Of a stretch of 64,000 bases of DNA, positions 58,382-64,000 are shown piece after piece. Under the pieces are notes generated by a model. That model was not told where the DNA came from. It saw only the letters and a program-made list of their open reading frames with translations, and searched no databases. Numbering within the stretch: the stretch's first letter is position 1; every line of letters starts with the position of its first letter. The translations under genes and the position numbers were made by a program. This DNA comes from Polynucleobacter sp. KF022 (lineage in GTDB: Bacteria > Pseudomonadota > Gammaproteobacteria > Burkholderiales > Burkholderiaceae), in the NCBI RefSeq assembly GCF_027924105.1, contig NZ_AP026972.1, positions 1,364,001-1,428,000 of the forward strand, read 5' to 3'.

Positions 58382-60297
58382 GAGAGCTTGCTCTTTAACT
58401 TCATTCGATAACGCTTATCCGAAATAGCCAATACTCCGCCCAAAGCCATCAGTAAACAGCCACCCCAGATCCAATCAACAAAAGGCTTGTAGTAGACACG
58501 CACCGCCCAGGATTGATCTCCCAACTCTTCACCCAAAGATACATAAATATCGCGAGTCAGTCCTGCGTCAATTGCCGCCTCAGTCATCGGCATCGTAGAT
58601 GAGAAGTAACTTCTCTTTTCAGGATAAAGACTGGTGGGCGAACCACCATCTTTTGACAGCAAGAAGGTACCGCGCATTGCCTGGTAATTAGGGCCGCGAG
58701 CAGGATTAACACCTTGCAACTGAATTTGATAGCCGCCAACCGTGACCGTGTCACCAGCTGACATACGTACATCTTTCTCTTCCTGATAAGCGCCCACCAT
58801 CGTGACGCCAATTACAAACACCGCAATACCTAAATGCGCTACCTGCATGCCAATAAAGGAGCGAGTAGGCTTACCAGCCTTTGCTTGACGAACAATTTGC
58901 ATGCAGCCTGACGCGATGACCCAAAAAGCCAACATGAAGCCCATACCTGCAAGCCAAGTAAATTGCCCCATGACTAATGGAATCGCAACGCCAGCCACTA
59001 AAGCAACGGCACCTGCAAGCCAAAGACGCTTGATGATGCTGAGCAAGTTGCTCTGTTTCCAGCTTGCCCAAGGGCCAATGCCCATCAACACCAATAAAGG
59101 AACCATGATGGGAACAAAGACGCTATTGAAATACGGAGGGCCTACAGAAATCTTACCCAGATGCAAAGCATCAATTAATAAAGGATAGAGTGTGCCCAGT
59201 AAGACAGATCCAGCTGAGACGACCAGAAAAACATTCCCAAGCAAGATAAATGTCTCTCTTGAACTGAGATTAAATTTACCGCCCATCGTACTTTTAGGTG
59301 CGCGCCACGCGTAAAGCACCAGAGAAGATCCAACTACTAGCGATAAAAAGATCAGGATGAAAATACCGCGCCGAGGATCAGTTGCAAACGCATGCACCGA
59401 GGTCAATACACCGGAGCGAACTAAGAAGGTGCCCAGCAACGATAAAGAGAATGCTGTAATTGCCAAAAGCACAGTCCAACTCTTGAACCCACCACGCTTT
59501 TCAGTAACAGCCAATGAGTGCAATAAGGCAGTGCCTACCAGCCAAGGAATAAATGAGGCGTTCTCAACTGGGTCCCAGAACCACCAACCGCCCCAACCTA
59601 ATTCGTAATAAGCCCACCAAGAACCCAGGGCAATACCCAGAGTCAAGAAAACCCAGGCAGCTGTAGTCCATGGACGTGACCAACGTGCCCATGCAGCATC
59701 TAATCTGCCTGACAACAAAGAGGCTATCGCAAAAGCAAAGGCTACTGAAAAACCAACATAGCCCATGTACAACATTGGCGGATGAAATACCAAACCTGGA
59801 TCCTGAAGCAGTGGATTGAGCGATCGCCCATCTTGAGCAGCTGGCAATAAACGTTCAAATGGATTGGAGGTAGTTAAAACAAATAACAGTAAACCGCTGG
59901 TAACCAATCCCAGTACGCCGATTACGCGCGCCACCATGAAATCATCCAAGGCTTTTGAAAGTTGCGCCACCAAGATAGTCCACGTAGCCAGCAAGAAGAT
60001 CCACAATAAGAGCGACCCTTCATGGCCACCCCATACCGCACCCAATCGATAAATCACCGGCATTTGTGAATTAGAGTGCTCAGCAACATAGAGCACAGAA
60101 AAATCATTGCTGTAAAAACTCCAAGCCAATATTCCAAACGCGATCGCCAGTAGCAAGAAAACGGTTTGGGCGGTAGGTCTTGCGAGAACGAGCCAGTCTC
60201 GGCGGCCAAAGTGGGCGCCCACCAATGGCAGAACCCCTTGCACAAGAGAAATACAAAGCGCTAGAACTAATGCGTAATGCCCAAACTCTGGAATCAT
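58378..60297 (-). CDS. ccmF: Haem lyase subunit CcmF
   Basis: CcmF joins haem to apocytochrome c. The 639-residue protein has about fifteen spans and the tryptophan-rich haem motif GWGGWWFWDPVENASFIPWL. Conserved histidines occur in VWGGHEGSLLLWIF, LVFHPPMLYMGY and VLTSVHAFA. The 4-base ATGA overlaps with ccmE and ccmG show coupling. Length and motifs are complete. Confidence 0.97.
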   Translation of the reverse strand: MIPEFGHYALVLALCISLVQGVLPLVGAHFGRRDWLVLARPTAQTVFLLLAIAFGILAWSFYSNDFSVLYVAEHSNSQMPVIYRLGAVWGGHEGSLLLWIFLLATWTILVAQLSKALDDFMVARVIGVLGLVTSGLLLFVLTTSNPFERLLPAAQDGRSLNPLLQDPGLVFHPPMLYMGYVGFSVAFAFAIASLLSGRLDAAWARWSRPWTTAAWVFLTLGIALGSWWAYYELGWGGWWFWDPVENASFIPWLVGTALLHSLAVTEKRGGFKSWTVLLAITAFSLSLLGTFLVRSGVLTSVHAFATDPRRGIFILIFLSLVVGSSLVLYAWRAPKSTMGGKFNLSSRETFILLGNVFLVVSAGSVLLGTLYPLLIDALHLGKISVGPPYFNSVFVPIMVPLLVLMGIGPWASWKQSNLLSIIKRLWLAGAVALVAGVAIPLVMGQFTWLAGMGFMLAFWVIASGCMQIVRQAKAGKPTRSFIGMQVAHLGIAVFVIGVTMVGAYQEEKDVRMSAGDTVTVGGYQIQLQGVNPARGPNYQAMRGTFLLSKDGGSPTSLYPEKRSYFSSTMPMTEAAIDAGLTRDIYVSLGEELGDQSWAVRVYYKPFVDWIWGGCLLMALGGVLAISDKRYRMKLKSKLS

Positions 60298-60728
60298 TTA
60301 GCGCTTCCGTTTTTCTGCGCCTGATCTAAAGCATGTTTGGCTTCAGGTGGCATGTAATTCTCATCATGTTTCGCGAGCACCTCACTGGCAATAAATTCAC
60401 CATTCGCATTCATGCGACCTTGAATCACCGCACCTTTACCCTCTTTAAATAAATCGGGAAGAATGCCGGTATAGGCAACTGGAATATCTTTCACGAGATC
60501 AGTAATCTCAAAGTGCACAGTGAGGCCATCACGTTTTACCGAGCCATCCTTCACCATGCCACCAATTCTAAAAGTTTGACCTTGAGGCGCTTTACCTGCA
60601 GCAACCTCACTAGGAGTGACATACAAAGCGATATTGCTATTAAGCGCATTCAAGATCAACATGGCAGCAACTCCAATCGCCAGGAGTGCGCCAATAATAA
60701 TCAATGCACGTTTATGTCTAGGTTTCAC
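60294..60728 (-). CDS. ccmE: Haem chaperone CcmE
   Basis: CcmE carries haem from CcmABCD to CcmF. The 144-residue protein has an N-terminal span (about 9-30), the OB-fold, and the covalent haem histidine His121 in LAKHDENYMPPE with the conserved Tyr125. Overlaps of 4 bases link it to ccmD and ccmF. Confidence 0.96.
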   Translation of the reverse strand: MKPRHKRALIIIGALLAIGVAAMLILNALNSNIALYVTPSEVAAGKAPQGQTFRIGGMVKDGSVKRDGLTVHFEITDLVKDIPVAYTGILPDLFKEGKGAVIQGRMNANGEFIASEVLAKHDENYMPPEAKHALDQAQKNGSAK

Positions 60729-60913
60729 TTACCAATCTCTTTATCAAACTGTTCTGCTAGCTGCTGTTGCTTCAACCTGCGCACAATCGCCCTAAAACGA
60801 GCGCGCACAAATAGAGGCTCCAATATCAAAACCAAGGCACAAATGCCAAAACTGCTCCACACATAGAGTGCGTAACCGCCCATAGCAAAAAACTCGGAAG
60901 GACTATTCCACAT
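60725..60913 (-). CDS. ccmD: Haem exporter protein CcmD
   Basis: CcmD is a small membrane protein that releases haem-CcmE from CcmABC. The 62 residues have the MGGYALYVWSSFG start motif, one span (about 12-36), and a positively charged tail (RARFRAIVRRLKQQQ). Its ATG shares a base with the ccmC stop (TAATG). Confidence 0.93.
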   Translation of the reverse strand: MWNSPSEFFAMGGYALYVWSSFGICALVLILEPLFVRARFRAIVRRLKQQQLAEQFDKEIGK

Positions 60914-61683
60914 TAGCTTTTCACCTCAATTGATTGTCTCACCCAATCCGCATGGGCTTCACGCTCCAAAATGATTGCCCTCACTCGCATTAAGGTGACT
61001 GCAATGGTGTACATCCAGAAGCACAAGGCCATCAATAGCATTCCCCAGAGCATGGTTTGAGCCATTGCTGGTGATTTAGTCAAAGAAACGGAGGCCCCTT
61101 GATGCAAGGTATTCCACCATTTCACTGAAAAATAAATAATCGGTACGTTTACTACACCCACCAAAGCTAAGATAGCGCTAGCCTTATCAGCGCGACGAGG
61201 ATCATCGATAGATGCTCGCAGAGCAATAAAGCCCAAATAGAGAAACAATAGAATCAGCTCTGATGTGAGTCGCGCATCCCAAACCCACCATGTACCCCAC
61301 ATTGGCTTGCCCCAAAACGCACCAGTCCATAAAGACAGAAACGCCATCCAGGCGCCAATTGGCGCAAGTGCCTGCGCCATCATGGCAGACAAGCGGGTAT
61401 TAAAAACAAGCCCGAGCCCCGCCCATGCAGCCATCACTAAATAGATAAACATCGACATCCATGAGGCTGGCACATGGATAAAGATAATTCGATAGCCCTG
61501 CCCTTGAACGGCGTCCACTGGAGCAACAAAAAAACTTACCCATAAACCAATAGCGCCAAATAGCAATGTCAAAACCCAAAAGAATGGGATGAGCTTTCCC
61601 GCCACCGGATAAAAGGTGCTGGGGCTAGATAACTTAAACCAGTTAATCAGGCGGTTATTAGAAAAGTGATTTGTTTGACTCAT
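60913..61683 (-). CDS. ccmC: Haem exporter protein CcmC
   Basis: CcmC handles haem transfer to CcmE. The 256-residue protein has six spans, the tryptophan-rich motif WGTWWVWDARLTSELI (from about 129) and the flanking haem histidine IHVPASWM (His70). Overlaps join it to ccmB (4 bases) and ccmD (1 base). Confidence 0.96.
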   Translation of the reverse strand: MSQTNHFSNNRLINWFKLSSPSTFYPVAGKLIPFFWVLTLLFGAIGLWVSFFVAPVDAVQGQGYRIIFIHVPASWMSMFIYLVMAAWAGLGLVFNTRLSAMMAQALAPIGAWMAFLSLWTGAFWGKPMWGTWWVWDARLTSELILLFLYLGFIALRASIDDPRRADKASAILALVGVVNVPIIYFSVKWWNTLHQGASVSLTKSPAMAQTMLWGMLLMALCFWMYTIAVTLMRVRAIILEREAHADWVRQSIEVKS

Positions 61684-62345
61684 TCAATCGCAATCTTTAC
61701 AGCAGCAGTACTTACCCAAGGAACAAATGCTAAAGCCAAAATCAATAATGCGCCCAGCAATGAAAAATGGCCCGATGCATCTAGGCCCACACTATTAGCG
61801 TATACAGCGCCAGCACCAAAAATGAGGACTGGAATAAATAAAGGCAGTATCAATAAGCTTAATAAGACGCTGCCACCCCTTACCCCCAAGGTCAATGCAG
61901 CCCCTATTGAGCCCAACAAGGATAGCACTGGAGTGCCTAATAAAAGAGTGCCCATCAGTACATATAAAGAGCTGGCATCTAAATCAAACTGAATACCAAT
62001 AATAGGAGCTAAAAGTACTAGCGGTAAGCCACACACAATCCAGTGGGCAATAATTTTTCCGGTCACTAGTAGCGCCAAAGGTTGAGGCGACAAAACCAGC
62101 TGCTCTAAAGAACCGTCTTGATAATCGGCCGCAAACATTCGATGCAAACCTAATAATGTAGAAAGCAAGGCCGCAACCCAAAGAACACCTGGTGCGATTT
62201 TTCGCAATAACGCAGCATCCGCACCAATCCCCAGAGGAAATAAACTGGTAACTACAACAAAAAAGAACAAGGCCGTTAGCACTTCGCTCTTACGGCGCAT
62301 AACCAGCAACAGATCGCGATGAATGATCGTTAATAAAGCCTTCAT
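61680..62345 (-). CDS. ccmB: Haem exporter permease CcmB
   Basis: CcmB is the membrane part of the CcmAB ATPase. The 221-residue protein has six spans and the family pattern: LLVMRRKSEVLTALFFFVVVTSLFPLG at the start and FAADYQDGSLEQLVLSPQPL (about 70-90). Overlaps of 4 bases join it to ccmA and ccmC. Confidence 0.95.
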   Translation of the reverse strand: MKALLTIIHRDLLLVMRRKSEVLTALFFFVVVTSLFPLGIGADAALLRKIAPGVLWVAALLSTLLGLHRMFAADYQDGSLEQLVLSPQPLALLVTGKIIAHWIVCGLPLVLLAPIIGIQFDLDASSLYVLMGTLLLGTPVLSLLGSIGAALTLGVRGGSVLLSLLILPLFIPVLIFGAGAVYANSVGLDASGHFSLLGALLILALAFVPWVSTAAVKIAIE

Positions 62346-62989
62346 AGATCAAGCGTCCTCACATGAGGAAGATTGACCTCTTGATGGCTAGTCAACACCA
62401 CCAAACCCCCAAACTTCAGATGCTCAGCAATAAGATCTTGCAAAGCTTGCACAGCATGAATATCCAGCGCATTAAATGGTTCGTCGAGAATCCATAGCTT
62501 TGCTTGCCGCGTCAGCATGCGCGCCATCAAGACGCGACGCTTTTGCCCAGCCGACAAACAATTGACTGGCAAGTGTTCACGCCCACGTAATCCAAAGCGC
62601 CAGAGGGCTGATAAAGCCTTCTCGCCTAGCAATTGAATATCATCTAATGCAGCATAGATCTGTAAATTTTCTAGCGCAGTGAGATCTTCCTTTAAGGCGT
62701 CGCGATGTCCCATAAACAAGAGTTCGCGATGATAGGCAGAAGTATCTTTAGCAATAGATATTCCATTCCAAAAAATCTCGCCAGCCTCTGGCTTTGATAA
62801 ACCCGTCAGGAGTCTGAGTAAGCTAGTTTTTCCAACGCCATTTTCTCCGCGCACATGAAGGCACTCTCCACCAGAAACCTTTAAGTGAAGATCTTCAAAC
62901 AATCTTCTTTCACCGCGTACACAAGCAAGAGCTCGCGCTTCAAGCGACAAGGTAGAGTTGCTGGAGGTGGAAGAGTTATCGACTGTCAT
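62342..62989 (-). CDS. ccmA: Haem exporter ATPase CcmA
   Basis: CcmA powers release of haem-CcmE. From the ATG at 62989 this is 215 residues with Walker A GENGVGKTS (Lys54), the signature LSAGQKRR and Walker B LWILDEPFNALD. A TTG at 62998 would add three residues and is less likely. It is the first gene of the nine-gene ccm unit. The promoter should lie in 62990-63131, downstream of a terminator, but I cannot assign it. Confidence 0.95.
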   Translation of the reverse strand: MTVDNSSTSSNSTLSLEARALACVRGERRLFEDLHLKVSGGECLHVRGENGVGKTSLLRLLTGLSKPEAGEIFWNGISIAKDTSAYHRELLFMGHRDALKEDLTALENLQIYAALDDIQLLGEKALSALWRFGLRGREHLPVNCLSAGQKRRVLMARMLTRQAKLWILDEPFNALDIHAVQALQDLIAEHLKFGGLVVLTSHQEVNLPHVRTLDL

Positions 62990-63131
62990 GTAGGGCAATG
63001 GCTTGATTTAAACCACCCCAGGCATTGTCCAGACCCCATTGGGACTAACAAACCAGAAAAAGTGGAATTAAGGGAATAATCCCTTTCAATTCAATTACTT
63101 ATGAAATTATAAACCGAGTCCACCAAGAACA

Positions 63132-63157
63132 AAAAAACCACCAAAAGGTGGTTTTTT
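63132..63157 (-). terminator. Intrinsic terminator after the WrbA-like gene
   Basis: AAAAAACCACC (63132-63142) pairs perfectly with GGTGGTTTTTT (63147-63157) around AAAA. It lies 22 bases beyond the flavoprotein stop on the minus strand and separates it from the ccm operon. Confidence 0.9.
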
Positions 63158-63178
63158 CAATTAAATCAATTACTTAGC

Positions 63179-63733
63179 TTAATTCAGACGCTTGGTAATT
63201 TCAGCAATACGCTGCCCATAGAGTCTAGCAGTCTCTAAGTCACCGGCATTCACCTCATCCACACTCGCATCCGAGGGAGTCTGCATCATAGCTCCTGCAG
63301 AAGAACCAACATAGTTAATGTCATCACGTTTAGCGGCTTTTGAGTTGGAAGGCATCAACCCAGTTCCCACCCATAAACCATTGTGCTGCATGGCCAAGGT
63401 AAAGAAATAATGCAAAGTTGAATGCTTATCGCCATTCATCGTGGCTGAATTAGTAAAACCGCCAAACACTTTATCTTTCCATTGCTGAGAGAACCATTGC
63501 TTGGAGCTCGCATCAGCAAACTTTTTAAATTGCCAGCTGACGGTTCCCATATAAGTTGGCGAACCAAAAACGATTGCATCCGCTTCATTCAAAGTTGCCC
63601 ACTGTGCATCCGTCAAATTGCCCTCAGCATCAATTGCTACCAATGTAGCGCCAGCTCCTTTTGCAACCGCTTCCGCCTGTTTTACCGTGTGCCCATAGCC
63701 ACTATGAAATACCACTGCAATTTTTTTTGTCAT
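63179..63733 (-). CDS. Flavodoxin-like NAD(P)H:quinone oxidoreductase (WrbA-type)
   Basis: The 184-residue protein has the FMN-binding phosphate loop VVFHSGYGHTVKQAEAV (8-24), GSPTYMGTVSWQFKKFAD and FGGFTNSATMNGD, which fit the WrbA/flavodoxin_2 group. Members reduce quinones by two electrons and protect against redox cycling. AAGGAG stands 7 bases before the ATG. Probably monocistronic, with its own terminator. Confidence 0.9.
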   Translation of the reverse strand: MTKKIAVVFHSGYGHTVKQAEAVAKGAGATLVAIDAEGNLTDAQWATLNEADAIVFGSPTYMGTVSWQFKKFADASSKQWFSQQWKDKVFGGFTNSATMNGDKHSTLHYFFTLAMQHNGLWVGTGLMPSNSKAAKRDDINYVGSSAGAMMQTPSDASVDEVNAGDLETARLYGQRIAEITKRLN

Positions 63734-63773
63734 ATCAATCTCCTTTTAAGAATGCAATCCGTTCTTAACTATT

Positions 63774-64000
63774 TTATTTCCAGAATAAAGAAATTTTTTG
63801 CGGCGTTTCAGGCTTAATAGAAAGTATTCGCCTTTGAACAACCCCTTCATATACCGCTTCAATCACATAATCTCCGGGCGTAAGATTAATCAGCATGTAA
63901 GGGCCATCTGCTTGGGCGTCAAAGATCATCTGCTTTTTATTTGAGCTCATGATTTTGATAGTTGCTCCAAATATCCAAACACCTCTACCATTCTCAATCT
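63774..64000 (-). CDS. Protein with carboxypeptidase-regulatory-like domain (partial, N-terminus beyond window)
   Basis: The frame is open at base 64000 and ends with TAA at 63774, giving 75 residues. The sequence FDAQADGPYMLINLTPGDYVIEAVYEG is the typical strand pattern of the carboxypeptidase regulatory-like (CarbopepD_reg) fold: a short sequence about delivering a value through loops, often a cell-surface adhesion or carbohydrate-binding element. The rest of the gene lies outside the window, so the full function is unknown. Confidence 0.75.
   Translation of the reverse strand, partial: IENGRGVWIFGATIKIMSSNKKQMIFDAQADGPYMLINLTPGDYVIEAVYEGVVQRRILSIKPETPQKISLFWK

Noticed and set aside
1..64000. 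CRISPR arrays, insertion sequences, prophage, toxin-antitoxin or restriction genes
   Set aside because: No spaced direct repeats, transposase, integrase, nuclease-methylase pairs or toxin-antitoxin signatures were seen on either strand.

Overview
The window looks like a piece of the core chromosome of a free-living freshwater betaproteobacterium, most like Polynucleobacter (Burkholderiaceae). The evidence is the gyrA-serC-pheA-hisC-tyrA-aroA-cmk-rpsA gene order, a one-piece tmRNA with the tag ANDERFALAA, three orphan Bug/TctC-type periplasmic receptors, moderate GC, short intergenic gaps, and complete cbb3 oxidase and Ccm cytochrome c maturation loci. The genus is inferred from gene content; no database search was possible. 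I saw no insertion sequence, prophage, integrase, CRISPR array, rRNA or tRNA. No gene-free stretch exceeds about 190 bases.

Layout. (1) 1-10280, minus strand: gyrA, then serC, pheA, hisC, tyrA, aroA, cmk and rpsA (cut by the left edge). This unit joins DNA topology, serine and aromatic amino acid synthesis, CMP kinase and ribosomal protein S1; a hairpin with a T-run precedes rpsA. (2) 10440-12484, plus: an OmpA-type peptidoglycan-binding protein, ubiG and gph. (3) 12550-12908: ssrA (tmRNA), facing a TPR/O-GlcNAc-transferase-type protein. (4) 14870-27187: a methyltransferase, pirin, a carboxymuconolactone-decarboxylase-like protein, Bug receptors, trhO, a two-gene chromate transporter, crcB, a DODA-type dioxygenase, two small proteins not recognised by family, a site-2 protease, cytochrome c', a cytochrome b561-like protein and an MFS carrier.

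(5) 27208-35441: a probable catabolic island for an unknown hydroxy or sugar acid. Two paralogous 3-hydroxyacyl-CoA-dehydrogenase-like genes flank a 2-hydroxyacid dehydrogenase, a DapA-family lyase, a TAXI receptor with a fused TRAP permease, and a mandelate-racemase-family enzyme. (6) 35506-40349: M23 peptidase, universal stress protein, DUF2177 membrane protein, SulP transporter and a TauE/SafE/DsbD-like membrane protein. (7) 40426-49166: an Fnr regulator with all Fe-S cysteines, then the cbb3 oxidase locus (ccoNOQP, ccoG, ccoH, an 86-residue unknown protein, ccoS, ccoI). An Fnr box upstream of ccoN sits 41.5 bases from the expected transcription start.

(8) 49175-56183: MFS carrier, Bug receptor, split AtuA-type pair, 2-oxoglutarate/Fe(II) dioxygenase, a membrane-anchored TAXI receptor and an SDR. 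(9) 56188-62989, minus: ccmABCDEFGHI, every junction overlapping by 1 or 4 bases. Its products would attach haem to CcoO, CcoP and cytochrome c', so regions 4, 7 and 9 work together. (10) 63179-64000: a WrbA-like flavoprotein and the 3' part of a protein with a carboxypeptidase-regulatory-like fold.

Nothing here is a clear new defence or mobile system. The best leads are the region 5 pathway, the small proteins, the membrane-anchored TAXI receptor, the rpsA leader hairpin and the 86-residue oxidase-linked protein.
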